From DAMCAP01 sp964370205 (GTDB lineage Bacteria > Bacillota > Clostridia > Oscillospirales > Ruminococcaceae): a DNA stretch of 61,242 nt. This document shows, piece after piece, positions 23,704 through 32,757 of this stretch. The position numbers were made by a program, and so were the translations under genes. How positions within the stretch are numbered: the stretch's first letter is position 1; each line of letters starts with the position of its first letter. The notes below the pieces were generated by a model. The model did not search any database and was not told the DNA's origin. It saw only the letters and a list, made by a program, of their open reading frames with translations. The stretch spans positions 1 to 61,242 of the forward strand of contig CAYJIK010000003.1 in assembly GCA_964370205.1 (NCBI GenBank), given 5' to 3'.

Positions 23704-24705
23704 CTACACGGCTTCTTGCATGGACTCCTGCTGTTCCTCGCTTAAGGCTCCAATGATCTTTATCGCCATATTGTGTTTGTGTATTCCCAGTGTACCTCTA
23801 AACCAAGGTTTGTCACCTATATACAAATACACATCCGAGTCCTTAGGCTTGTTTAGATTTATGATGTCTCCGACCTGCATATTGTACATATCGGAAAGTA
23901 GCAGTTCTGTGTCGCCAAGTCTGGCTTCTATCTCCAGTTCCGACCACTTCAATGTGTCCAATATTTCGTCGCCTGAGTATTCCACTGTGCCTCGCCGTCT
24001 TGCGGTGTTGGCGTTTCTGTCCAGATGCTTAAACATGTTGTCAAGCAGGTCTGCAGGGAGCGAAATGTTTATCTTCCCTTCCACACCTCTAATCTTCATG
24101 TTGAGCACCACTATTACCACCGTGTCGTCCATTCCTATGTCCTGAAACAACATCGGGTTGGTTTGAAGCCTGTTTAGCGACGAATCAATCTCGAGATAGT
24201 TGTTAAACGTGTCACGTATTATTGGGGAAAGCTGTTCAAGCACCGACTCGTATATCACAAGTTCAATGTCAGTAAAGCTGTCGGCAGTGTCACCCTCGTC
24301 GCCTCCGCCGCCCATCATTCGGTCCATCATATAAAACACGACTTCGTTTGACATGTGTACAAGTAACGGATCCAATTCCGTTGTTCCCGTTGAGATGGAG
24401 TACACACCTAAAATGTCGCTATCGGTAAGTGCGTTGTTAAACTCGAAGTATCGCTGTTCCTCTACATCGAGCATCGTGATCTCACACGGCACTCTCAGTA
24501 GGCTGGAAAAATAAGAGGAAGTTATACGCGCAAAGTTCTCATAAATACTGTCCAGCAGTTTAAGTCGATCCTTTGTAAAGCGTTTCGGGCTGTGAAAGTC
24601 GTATTTTTTAACTTTTTTCTCAGACCCTGCCTCGGGTGGTGGCTCGCCTTGTTTCATAGAATTAAGCAGAGCATCTATTTGAGCTTGCGACAATCCGTCT
24701 GACAA
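23704..24705 (-). CDS. fliM: Flagellar motor switch protein FliM
   Basis: 333 residues; C-ring subunit that binds CheY-P. The N-terminus LSQAQIDALLNSM is the CheY-binding peptide, followed by the CheC-like middle domain (LTDSDILGVYSIS.., VVFYMMDRMMGGGGDEGDTADSFTDIELVI) and a C-terminal SpoA domain (LGDTELLLSDMYNMQVGDIINLNKPKDSDVYLYIGDKPWFRGTLG). The start is TTG 24705 behind AAGGAGG. fliL is not present between motB and fliM. Confidence 0.95.
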   Translation of the reverse strand: MSDGLSQAQIDALLNSMKQGEPPPEAGSEKKVKKYDFHSPKRFTKDRLKLLDSIYENFARITSSYFSSLLRVPCEITMLDVEEQRYFEFNNALTDSDILGVYSISTGTTELDPLLVHMSNEVVFYMMDRMMGGGGDEGDTADSFTDIELVIYESVLEQLSPIIRDTFNNYLEIDSSLNRLQTNPMLFQDIGMDDTVVIVVLNMKIRGVEGKINISLPADLLDNMFKHLDRNANTARRRGTVEYSGDEILDTLKWSELEIEARLGDTELLLSDMYNMQVGDIINLNKPKDSDVYLYIGDKPWFRGTLGIHKHNMAIKIIGALSEEQQESMQEAV

Positions 24706-24743
24706 AAAATCGCCTCCTTCCTTTTAAATAACTATTATATTAT

Positions 24744-24772
24744 AATATACACGAAAATGCATAAAACATCAA
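24744..24772 (-). promoter_or_regulatory. Internal sigma-A promoter before fliM
   Basis: Minus strand TTGATG (24767-24772), 17-nt spacer, TATATT (24744-24749), in the 156-nt motB-fliM gap. It could let fliM and downstream genes be made independently of flgB. Confidence 0.55.
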
Positions 24773-24861
24773 TAGAAAATAGAGGTTAAAATCGTAAAAT
24801 TATCATTTGTTTTCCGCGCTGTATTCGTGTTGCTCAAGAACTGAAACGGTGCTTCCGTTTG

Positions 24862-25695
24862 CTAGTCCGTAGTCGCAGGAGCGGTTGGCGGTGTTTCGAC
24901 TGCCGGCTGAGGAACAGCACCTGTATAGTCGCCCACGCCCATCAGCGAATAGACGTCGGAAAGCGCCATCGACACCGAATCGGTCTTTGATATCATTATC
25001 TCAACTCGGCGGTTTTTGGAACGATTTTCCTCTGTGTCAAACGGTGCTATCGGCCACTCCTGACCGTACCCCTCGCTTACATACTTCCCTGCGTCAATTA
25101 CGTTCAGGTTTTGAAGGTAGACAAGCACGGTAGTGGCACGGTTCGAGGCGAGAAATCGGTCTGTTTCTATGTAGTTGTGCTGATAATCATTCGCCTGTGA
25201 CGTGTGCCCCATTATGCGCACCTGTTGTACCTGACTGTTAAGGCCATCAAGCGCACCGCCTAAAAAGTCGAGCAGTTCAACGCCTTCCCACCGTAGTGAG
25301 AAGCTGTCTCCGTCAAAGAACACGTTGTTTTTAAAGGTGATAAAAGTAAATTCGTCCCCACGGTAAAGCTCTACCGAATCGGTGAGGCCTTGCTCGTCAA
25401 TGTACTGCTGTAGTTGCTCATACAGGTCGTTGAAATCCTTATCCTCTGCAGTGTCCTCTCCCGGGGTGCTTGTATCTACAAGAGAGGACTCAGGGTCGAT
25501 TATCCCACTCTCAGCAGGTATCATCGGCCGTGCGTCAGGGTTTAAACTTTCTACAATGGCGTCCCACTTAGCGGCGTCGGTACTGGACGTTGCGTACAGT
25601 AGCACGAAAAAGCACATAAGTAGAGTAACCATGTCCGCATAGGTATTTAGCCATTCATTCGGGTTGGAGGCTGACCCTCCGTCACGTTTTTTCAT
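24862..25695 (-). CDS. motB: Flagellar motor stator protein MotB
   Basis: 277 residues. The single membrane helix carries the proton-path Asp21 in NTYADMVTLLMCFFVLLYA. The C-terminal OmpA-like peptidoglycan-binding domain is seen in VRIMGHTSQA..., TDRFLASNRATTVLVYLQNL and SEGYGQEWPIA...NRSKNRRVEIMI. The acidic linker (about residues 60-95) would be extracellular. Together with MotA it forms the stator. ATG 25695 follows GGAAAGG with a long spacer. Confidence 0.95.
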   Translation of the reverse strand: MKKRDGGSASNPNEWLNTYADMVTLLMCFFVLLYATSSTDAAKWDAIVESLNPDARPMIPAESGIIDPESSLVDTSTPGEDTAEDKDFNDLYEQLQQYIDEQGLTDSVELYRGDEFTFITFKNNVFFDGDSFSLRWEGVELLDFLGGALDGLNSQVQQVRIMGHTSQANDYQHNYIETDRFLASNRATTVLVYLQNLNVIDAGKYVSEGYGQEWPIAPFDTEENRSKNRRVEIMISKTDSVSMALSDVYSLMGVGDYTGAVPQPAVETPPTAPATTD

Positions 25696-25826
25696 ATACT
25701 ATGACCATGCCTTTCCATAAACTCACGGCAACATCGCCACCGCTCTCGATAGCGATACGCCAACTGCAAAGCGCACTACAACAAGAAGAGCGCTGTACAG
25801 TACATGTTTACTAAGATGTAGTCGGG

Positions 25827-26630
25827 CTATTCTGCTGCGTCGCCGCCCTTGCCGGGCTTCTCCGCTCTAAACTTCTGAGGTAGGAACGCTACGAGTTTTT
25901 CTCTTATGTACTTAGGGTTTTCACCTGACTGTATGGACAGCACGCCCTCGATGATAATCTCTTTACAGACCATCTCCTCCTCGTGGCGAACCTTTAACTT
26001 GTTAGCCATGGGGGTGAATATAAGGTTTGCAAACAGCGAACCGTAGAAGGTGGTAATAAGCGCCGTGGACATACCTGCACCGATATCACCTGCACCACCA
26101 CCACTGGACGAGTCGCCAAGGTTACCAAGCATCAGGATAAGACCGATAAGAGTACCGAGCATTCCGAATGCCGGGGATAACGCAACACCCTTTTCATACA
26201 TTCCGATACCTTCGCCGTGGCGTGCGTGTAGGTAGTTTAGGTCGGTTTCAAGCATGTGGCGTATCTTGTCAGCGTCAACCGCGTCAACTATCAGCAGTAG
26301 GCTTGTCTTCATAAAAGGGTCGGTCTGAGCGTTAGCCTGTTCTTCAAGAGCAAGCAGACCGCTACGACGTGCTAGCTGTGCAAGTTCTACCATGTCGTCA
26401 ATTATCTTTAGTGGTTTATACTTTGTGCCGATACCCATTGTTATCATTACATGTTTGGGGATACTGAGCAGTGTCTTTAGTGGAACGGAAGCGAAGATAA
26501 CCGCAATAGTACCACCCAGCGTTATAGCCAAACTCTGAGGGTCAAAAAACGCACCTAAGTTGTTTAGTCCCATACCGTACAGCAACAGTGCCGCACCGAT
26601 AAGCATACCTATAGTTGTTGTAAAATCCAT
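25827..26630 (-). CDS. motA: Flagellar motor stator protein MotA
   Basis: About 267 residues with four membrane helices, starting MDFTTTIGMLIGAALLLYGM. The cytoplasmic loop between helices 2 and 3 carries basic residues that contact FliG. Segments VALSPAFGMLGTLIGLILMLGNL and GAGMSTALITTFYGSLFANLIFTPMANKL are the conserved proton-channel helices 3 and 4. I use ATG 26630; the TTG at 26642 gives four extra residues, and the ribosome site is weak in both cases. Confidence 0.94.
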   Translation of the reverse strand: MDFTTTIGMLIGAALLLYGMGLNNLGAFFDPQSLAITLGGTIAVIFASVPLKTLLSIPKHVMITMGIGTKYKPLKIIDDMVELAQLARRSGLLALEEQANAQTDPFMKTSLLLIVDAVDADKIRHMLETDLNYLHARHGEGIGMYEKGVALSPAFGMLGTLIGLILMLGNLGDSSSGGGAGDIGAGMSTALITTFYGSLFANLIFTPMANKLKVRHEEEMVCKEIIIEGVLSIQSGENPKYIREKLVAFLPQKFRAEKPGKGGDAAE

Positions 26631-26956
26631 AATCACGCCCAAATTCCGCCGTGCGAGTAATAAAACAACATTTACCTGCTTACTAGCCGTTTACAGGTCG
26701 GCAAAACGAATGGGCTAATCCCCACCTTTCGTACACAATTTCATAATCTACCCTCGTCAAAAGGCGAGAGCAATATTTAGAAAACGCTCCACAACGAGGG
26801 GTACGGCATTCTTACGTTTGTGTTACGCCAAAACACCGCACTCCGCATTGCTCACGTTGTCTTTCCTAATTTATACTTGGTTATTTGCTCTAACTTTCAC
26901 ACACCGCCACCGAGCCGCCTTAAAGCGACTCTTCTCAGCAGTCTGTAATATCCTTA
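26631..26956. other. Spacer between swrD and motA
   Basis: About 325 bases without a gene. I looked for sigma-28 or sigma-A promoters on the minus strand and found no convincing pair, so I see nothing definite here. Confidence 0.4.
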
Positions 26957-27169
26957 CTATTTGTAATCTACCACAAGTTTACGTTGTAGTATACCTATTT
27001 TGCCGTTATACTCCACTATTTTGTCAATAATCTCGTCCACAGACTCCCTTACTATATAGAAGTCCTTATTTGACAGTATAACCTTTGCCTCCGGTATAAG
27101 CTCTATTCTCTCTATCATGTTGGAGTTTATAACGAATTCTTCCCTGTTTAGCTTTGTCAGTTTAATCAT
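26957..27169 (-). CDS. swrD: Flagellar protein SwrD/FlbD
   Basis: About 70 residues from ATG 27169, which has GGAGGAGC upstream; the longer frame adds eight residues without a ribosome site. The sequence MIKLTKLNREEFVINSNMIERIELIPEAKVIL...YIVRESVDEIIDKIVEY is the FlbD/SwrD family, which raises swarming motor power in Bacillus. It lies between flgE and motA, as is usual. Confidence 0.93.
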   Translation of the reverse strand: MIKLTKLNREEFVINSNMIERIELIPEAKVILSNKDFYIVRESVDEIIDKIVEYNGKIGILQRKLVVDYK

Positions 27170-27446
27170 GGTGCTCCTCCTCGTTACTGTCAATTTCAGT
27201 GGCGGAGAATGCCGAAGTAGACACTCTCCGCACCTTCAATGTGTTGGTTTATTATTTGTTACTATACTATGTTATTCCCTAGATGGTGTCTACATAAGTT
27301 TAAATGTCGAATTTTTGAATGAATTTTTTGTCAGGCAAGATAATTTTTCGCAGTAATAATTTGTTTATTGCAAGAAAAATTAACGCAGCATGGCAGAAAA
27401 TTCATCAAAAAGGCAACGTTTGGAGCTTGTGTAGACACTATCTCAG

Positions 27447-28382
27447 CTATCTCTTGATATTTACCAGTTCCTGTAGCATTTCATCGGATACGGTGATTAT
27501 ACGTGTATTCGCCTGGAAACCTCTCTGGGTGGTTATCATTTCAGAGAATTCCTTCGCAAGGTCAACGTTTGCCATTTCAAGTCCGCCCGACTCTATCTGG
27601 CCTGTTGTGCCTGCGCCTGCTGTGTAAGCCGCCAGTACACCCACGTTGCTCTTCGCCTTGTAGTAGGAGCTGGACGTCATCTCAAGTGCGTTAGGGTTAG
27701 GTACGTTTACGACAGCTATCTGACCGATGATTATGACATTGTCCGATGTGTCGATACCCGTAACTGTGCCGTCCTGTGCGATACTTAGACTCTTCAGTGT
27801 GGTATCGCCGATGGAGATAGGCTCAAGCGTAGTGTAATCGTAGGTTGCCGTGCCGGCTGTAGTGCTGGTGTTCATAAAGCCGTATACCATGTTTCGGTTA
27901 GGGTCTACGAGGTTTCCTGAACCGTCAAAGTTAAAGATACCAACACGTGTAAGGTTCAGGCTCTTTAAGCCGGAATCGTCAGCTGCTGCTGTGGGGGGTG
28001 TCCAGGTATCTGTTGCCGCGGCGTATGTAGCAGTGTTTTCTACCTCTGTTGTGCCGGGAGTACCGGGACCTACTAAGAAGTAACCTGTACCGTTTATCAT
28101 GCAGTCGGAAGGGTTGTCGGTTGGTGAGTAAGAACCACGGGTATGCAGTACGTCAATGGAACTGACCTGTGAACCGTAACCTATCTGTGTAGGTGTACCA
28201 CCACCGTATCCGCCGCCTGCGGCAGATGAACCGGATAGCGTCATATAGAATGCGTCAGAAAATGTCGCTCTACCTGACTTAAATCCGTAAGTATTTACGT
28301 TAGCGATGTTATTACCGATAACGTCCATCTTTGTCTGGTGCGCTCTAAGTCCGGAAACTCCGGAAAACATTGATCTAACCAT
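27447..28382 (-). CDS. flgE: Flagellar hook protein FlgE
   Basis: 311 residues. The N-terminal rod/hook motif MVRSMFSGVSGLRAHQTKMDVIGNNIANVNTYGFKSGR and the C-terminal GGLEMANVDLAKEFSEMITTQRGFQANTRIITVSDEML bracket a Thr/Gly-rich variable centre with the D1 segment GTGYFLVGPG. The size is short for a hook protein but within the range seen in clostridia. ATG 28382 has ATAGGAGG upstream. Confidence 0.93.
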   Translation of the reverse strand: MVRSMFSGVSGLRAHQTKMDVIGNNIANVNTYGFKSGRATFSDAFYMTLSGSSAAGGGYGGGTPTQIGYGSQVSSIDVLHTRGSYSPTDNPSDCMINGTGYFLVGPGTPGTTEVENTATYAAATDTWTPPTAAADDSGLKSLNLTRVGIFNFDGSGNLVDPNRNMVYGFMNTSTTAGTATYDYTTLEPISIGDTTLKSLSIAQDGTVTGIDTSDNVIIIGQIAVVNVPNPNALEMTSSSYYKAKSNVGVLAAYTAGAGTTGQIESGGLEMANVDLAKEFSEMITTQRGFQANTRIITVSDEMLQELVNIKR

Positions 28383-28537
28383 TTATTGCCTCCTATTAAG
28401 TTTACAATAACAATTATGTTATAGAACAACATTGTTATATGAGCGTTTGGGTTGTTTGAAACAGTACGTCCACTGTCTCGTTTGGACTTTACAGTCCGTT
28501 CGGCCTCCATAAATGGTCCGGCCGTAATGGGTATCGT

Positions 28538-29017
28538 TTACGTTAAGATGGCGGCGTCTATGTTGGTGAAAATGTTGTTTTTCATGTCACCGGGGGACAT
28601 AGCCGTTACCACTAGATTGTTTGGGACATTCACAATAAATGCGCCTGAGCTGTCAATTATAACAACGTCCCTTGCACCTTTTGTGCGTGCTTTTTCCAGT
28701 GCAGTTGTAAGCGTTCCCAACAAATCCTCGGTGAGCTCTATACCACGCTGTAGAAGTCGCTCGGTGGCGTGCTTTGAGAAGCTCAGCTCGCTAACCTCCT
28801 CATGCTTTATAAGGCTACTCTGCAGTTCGCCGACATTACCAAAACTCTGTATTGTGGTAGTTGTCTGAGGGTTCTGTGCGTTCTGCTGTTTTAGCAGTTC
28901 ATTTTGAAGTAGCAGTTTAAAGCTTGTGTCAGAGGGGGACGTTTTTGTCGTGCTTTTACTCTGCGCAGGCACATCGCTCGGTCTTGTGACCCTGCTGATG
29001 TTGTTTATGTTGCTCAT
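28538..29017 (-). CDS. Flagellar operon protein of TIGR02530 type
   Basis: 159 residues. The C-terminal part has the pattern of the conserved flagellar operon protein: FSKHATERLLQRGIELTEDLLGTLTTALEKARTKGARDVVIIDSSGAFIVNVPNNLVVTAM. It lies between flgD and flgE, where this family always occurs; a role in hook assembly is inferred from position only. The N-terminal 70 residues are Ser/Thr/Gln-rich and probably disordered. Confidence 0.9.
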   Translation of the reverse strand: MSNINNISRVTRPSDVPAQSKSTTKTSPSDTSFKLLLQNELLKQQNAQNPQTTTTIQSFGNVGELQSSLIKHEEVSELSFSKHATERLLQRGIELTEDLLGTLTTALEKARTKGARDVVIIDSSGAFIVNVPNNLVVTAMSPGDMKNNIFTNIDAAILT

Positions 29018-29089
29018 GATCTGTTCACTACTTTCTCTACTAAATGCCTAACTGTGATGAAAGTAATACTGCTGTATCACTCTGTTTGG

Positions 29090-29605
29090 CTATTGGTTTT
29101 CGTCTGTGTTAGCGCTGTCGCCGTCTACGCTTTCGGTGCTTGTTGTGCCTTCGTCGGTGGTGGTGTCATCTGTACCGAGTTCGTCAATTGTCGGGACATC
29201 ACCTACAAGCATAATCTCATGCAAGAAGTAGCCGTCGTTACCGATAAACACCATTGGGGCTTCTCCGTAAAGGCTCACACCTGTGACCACGCCTGTGTGC
29301 TCCTCGAGTTCACCTTTACTGTTTAGTATGGCTGTGGTTATTGTCTTGCCCACCATCGAAGCGGTGTACGACGCTGTCATGGTTTCGGACATGTTCTGCG
29401 TTGCTTCAAGCTGTGTGAACTGCGCAAGCTGTGCCATAAATTCAGTATCGCTCACGGGGTTCATCATGTCCTGATTAGCAAGCTGCATTGCGATCAGTGC
29501 TAAAAAGTCGTTCACGCTGATGCCTGTATCGGTGTTTGCCGACTTTTGGCTGTCCGGCACTGCGTAGGACGAGTTGTAGTAACTGGTGTTAATTGTGTTG
29601 CTCAT
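29090..29605 (-). CDS. flgD: Flagellar hook capping protein FlgD
   Basis: 171 residues. FlgD caps the growing hook. The N-terminal signature FLALIAMQLANQDMMNPVSDTEFMAQLAQFTQLEATQNMSE is clear, followed by MVGKTITTAI and an acidic, Thr-rich C-terminus. The Ig-like domains of longer FlgDs are absent, as in many Bacillota. ATG 29605 is preceded by GAAAGGAGC. Confidence 0.92.
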   Translation of the reverse strand: MSNTINTSYYNSSYAVPDSQKSANTDTGISVNDFLALIAMQLANQDMMNPVSDTEFMAQLAQFTQLEATQNMSETMTASYTASMVGKTITTAILNSKGELEEHTGVVTGVSLYGEAPMVFIGNDGYFLHEIMLVGDVPTIDELGTDDTTTDEGTTSTESVDGDSANTDENQ

Positions 29606-29626
29606 GTTTGCTCCTTTCGGGGTGGT

Positions 29627-30808
29627 TTAGAACGCCGCTTCGCTGATGCCCAGTCGTAATCTGCCTATAAAGCTTGCGCTCTCGCTTATGTTAATAAGCT
29701 CTCTGCGTGCTTCGTTTTGCTTTTGGGCCTGCTCTTTCAGTGCGTCCTTACCGCTGTTGTCCCCTCTGCCCTCGGGGTTGGTGTCATGGTAGTAACCTTC
29801 ACGCTCCTGCGCTTTCACCACTGTGTCTAAACCGGTGCTACGCTCCACCATCTGGCGGATGTTGTCAGCGTTTTGCATCATGAGTGACTGGGTTTTTGGG
29901 TCGGAGCAGAATATCTCTACCACTATCTTGCCTGCGTTTTGCGATAGTTCCACCGTCATCTCGCCCAGTTCCTTAGGTGAGAGTTCCACTGTCAGCTTCT
30001 GAACGCCACCCTGCGCACTAAGCGATATCTTCTGCGCTATCTGCTCGGTGAAGTCAGGTGCTGTGGTGTCTATCGGTGCTTCCGCTACTTTGATATTTAG
30101 CTTTTCGCCGTCAAAGTTTAGGGGGCGGGTTTCCACCGGGGCTGCCTGTGCGCCGTCCTGTGCGGTGTCGGTGTTTTTGTTTGCTGTGGCGGTGTCGGCC
30201 TGCTGTTCGGTGTTTGTCACCGACTGTGTTACCTGTGTGGGCTCTACCGCTGTTTTGACCTCTGTTTGTACGGTGGTCTGTACTGTCGTTTCGGTGGTGG
30301 GGACATTTGTCGCCGCCGCTTGCTCGGTCAGTACCGCTGTAGCGCCGCTGTTTGTCGTTAGCGTTGCGCCCTGCTGTGTCGCCGTCGGGTCTGCACTGTT
30401 TTGCGCTGTTATCACCTCGGCGAGTGCGTCGGTTTTAGCAATCTGTGTGACTGTTTCGGGGTTTTCCACCGTAACAACCATGCTCTGCGCAAGCAGTAAT
30501 GCATTTTGCAGTGCCACTTGGTCAGCGGACATGCCTGTGTTCTTTTGCTTAGCACTTTCGTCAGTCGTCTTGTCAGTGTCATCGGTTTTCACTTCGGCTT
30601 TGTCGTCAGACGCTTGCTCGTTATCCGATTTATCGGTGGTGTTTTCGGTTTTAACTTCGCTCTCACGCTTATTAACCGCTTCGGTTATTGCCTGCTCAAA
30701 GCTGTCATCATGCGATACACTCGAGCTGTTTGACGTTGAAGTAGACGTCTTGGTGCTCGTGGTAACGGTCAGCATCTGCATTGGGTTTGATATGCTGTTA
30801 ATAATCAC
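29627..30808 (-). CDS. fliK: Flagellar hook-length control protein FliK
   Basis: 393 residues. The first 230 are low-complexity Thr/Ala/Gln/Asp, the flexible ruler portion. The C-terminal domain is recognisable by QKLTVELSPKELGEMTVELSQNAGKIVVEIFCSDPKTQSLMMQNADNIRQMV, the Flg_hook domain that contacts FlhB. The start is GTG 30808 with a distant AAAGGA. Position between fliJ and flgD supports the call. Confidence 0.9.
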   Translation of the reverse strand: MIINSISNPMQMLTVTTSTKTSTSTSNSSSVSHDDSFEQAITEAVNKRESEVKTENTTDKSDNEQASDDKAEVKTDDTDKTTDESAKQKNTGMSADQVALQNALLLAQSMVVTVENPETVTQIAKTDALAEVITAQNSADPTATQQGATLTTNSGATAVLTEQAAATNVPTTETTVQTTVQTEVKTAVEPTQVTQSVTNTEQQADTATANKNTDTAQDGAQAAPVETRPLNFDGEKLNIKVAEAPIDTTAPDFTEQIAQKISLSAQGGVQKLTVELSPKELGEMTVELSQNAGKIVVEIFCSDPKTQSLMMQNADNIRQMVERSTGLDTVVKAQEREGYYHDTNPEGRGDNSGKDALKEQAQKQNEARRELINISESASFIGRLRLGISEAAF

Positions 30809-30919
30809 TGTTTCGTGTCCATCCTTTCTGCCGTGCTCTGAGGGAGTACGACGTATTTAGTTTTGTTGCTATCCCCCCTTTCGAGGTTGTCGGTATATCA
30901 TCCGGCTCAGCAGGTGCTC

Positions 30920-31363
30920 CTACTGCGCCAGTTGCCGCTTTGTGTTGATAAACTCCTCTATACTGCGCTCCTCGCTCTTCATGACCTCGGTGTTGTACTC
31001 GTCTATGCGCTTCTCTTTTAGCTTGTCTATGCTTGCGACTTCTCGCCTTGCTTCTACCACACCTTGACGGCGTTCTTCCTCTGCTTCCGCAAGTTCACCG
31101 AGTATCTGCTTTTCTTCGTCGATACGGACATCCAGTAGTTTCATATATCTGCGGTAGGAGGACATCTCTATCGCTGTTATACCGCCCTGTGTTTTGCCGT
31201 TTAGTTTGTCACCGAGTTGCCTGCGCTCTTCTTTCAGTTCGTCCAACACTGCCTGTTGCGCTTTTGTCTTTGCTATCGCTTCGGCGTATTCCCTACTGCG
31301 CTCTTCAAGCTGTTTGTCGCGGTATTCCAGTACATTTTGCAGTGAAAAGGTGAATTTTTTCAT
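30920..31363 (-). CDS. fliJ: Flagellar export chaperone FliJ
   Basis: 147 residues, nearly all charged helical coiled coil (LQNVLEYRDKQLEERSREYAEAIAKTKAQQAVLDELKEERRQL...). FliJ sits in the centre of the FliI ring like the gamma stalk of ATP synthase. ATG 31363 has GAAAGGAC upstream. It follows fliI by 48 nt. Confidence 0.9.
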   Translation of the reverse strand: MKKFTFSLQNVLEYRDKQLEERSREYAEAIAKTKAQQAVLDELKEERRQLGDKLNGKTQGGITAIEMSSYRRYMKLLDVRIDEEKQILGELAEAEEERRQGVVEARREVASIDKLKEKRIDEYNTEVMKSEERSIEEFINTKRQLAQ

Positions 31364-31411
31364 AATGTCCTTTCTGTAATTACACTACATCACTGTGACA
31401 TCAAACCTTTA

Positions 31412-32722
31412 TCAGCTAAAAAGTTGTTTTAAGAAGTTTACTGTTTCGTTATAGTCAAAACTGCCTTCTATTTCTTGCATCAAAAATTCGTTTATCTTGT
31501 CTATCTTCGCTATGGCTATGTCAAGCCGTGGGTTTGTACCTGATTTGTATGCACCTATGGATATCAAGTCGAGGTTATCGTTATATAAACTTAGCGTGTC
31601 ACGGAGCTTTGACGAAAGTGCGTAATGCTCGCTGTCCACAATCAGGTTCATCAGTCTTGAGATGGAACCGCCTACGTCAATTGCAGGGAAGTGGTTTCGG
31701 CTTGCGAGTTTTCTCGAGAGGACTATGTGTCCGTCCAGTATGCCTCGCACTGTATCCGCTATCGGCTCGTTTGTGTCATCACCCTCCACGAGGACGGTGT
31801 ACACCCCTGTTATAGAGCCTTTTTCGAAGTTCCCTGTTCGCTCCAGTAGCTTCGGTAGTTCCGAGTAGATGGACTGTGTATACCCTCTCGCTACAGGTGG
31901 CTCACCCACTGCAAGCCCTATCTCACGCCCTGCCATCGCAAATCTTGTAAGCGAGTCCATCATCAGTAGGACATCTAGCCCTTGGTCACGGTAGTACTCG
32001 GCAATCGCTGTCGCCACAAGTGGGCATTTCATGCGGAGCATCGCAGGTTGGTCAGAGGTTGCCACCACCAGCACCGAACGCTCCATACCCGCCTCTTGCA
32101 GGTCGTTTTCTATAAACTCTCTCACTTCACGTCCACGTTCTCCCACGAGCGCTATTACGTTTATATCAGCCTTTACGTTTCGGGCTATCATGCCCATAAG
32201 GGTACTCTTACCCACACCGCTACCGGCGAATATGCCTATACGCTGTCCCTTACCGATGGTGAGTGTACCGTCTATCGCTTTTATTCCAAAGTCAAGACGC
32301 TCTCTAATCGGTGGCCTTGTGAGTGGGTTTATGTACTGCGCCGACACCGGGTAATAGCTTGTAGCACCCAAGTCGCCCAGTCCGTCTATTGGATTACCCA
32401 TTGCGTCCACCACTCGTCCTTTGAGCGATGGCCCTACAGGTACTTTTAGCTTTTGGTGCGTGTTGCGGACAAAGTTGCCTGCTGTTATGCCGTCCATACT
32501 GCGGTAGGGCATGAGCACCACTCGGCCGTCCTTAAACCCCACTACCTCAGCAGGTACTTGCGTTTTACCGTTTTCCAGTGACACCATGCTGATCTCGCCT
32601 ATCGACGCTTTACTGCCGGACGCTTCCACTGTCATACCCACAACATTCTCTATGCGCCCTATTCGGCTTAATATGTCACTGCGCTTTACTGAGTCTATAA
32701 TCTCGCTAAATGTTTCCACCAT
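31412..32722 (-). CDS. fliI: Flagellum-specific ATPase FliI
   Basis: About 436 residues from ATG 32722, which has AAAGGTG 8 nt upstream. It is a homologue of F1 beta and drives or energises export. The P-loop is GIFAGSGVGKSTLMG, the Walker B region VLLMMDSLTRFAMAGREIG, with SGTNPRLDIAIAKIDKINEF at the C-terminus. FliH lies immediately upstream as its regulator. Confidence 0.96.
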   Translation of the reverse strand: MVETFSEIIDSVKRSDILSRIGRIENVVGMTVEASGSKASIGEISMVSLENGKTQVPAEVVGFKDGRVVLMPYRSMDGITAGNFVRNTHQKLKVPVGPSLKGRVVDAMGNPIDGLGDLGATSYYPVSAQYINPLTRPPIRERLDFGIKAIDGTLTIGKGQRIGIFAGSGVGKSTLMGMIARNVKADINVIALVGERGREVREFIENDLQEAGMERSVLVVATSDQPAMLRMKCPLVATAIAEYYRDQGLDVLLMMDSLTRFAMAGREIGLAVGEPPVARGYTQSIYSELPKLLERTGNFEKGSITGVYTVLVEGDDTNEPIADTVRGILDGHIVLSRKLASRNHFPAIDVGGSISRLMNLIVDSEHYALSSKLRDTLSLYNDNLDLISIGAYKSGTNPRLDIAIAKIDKINEFLMQEIEGSFDYNETVNFLKQLFS

Positions 32723-32757
32723 AGTGAACACACCTTTCTGACATATTACACGTAGGT

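Noticed and set aside
28295..28510. 71-residue frame overlapping the flgE start
   Set aside because: Overlaps flgE in another frame and has no ribosome site.
30048..30860. 270-residue plus-strand frame
   Set aside because: Low-complexity Ser/Val/Ala antisense shadow of the Thr/Ala/Gln-rich fliK.
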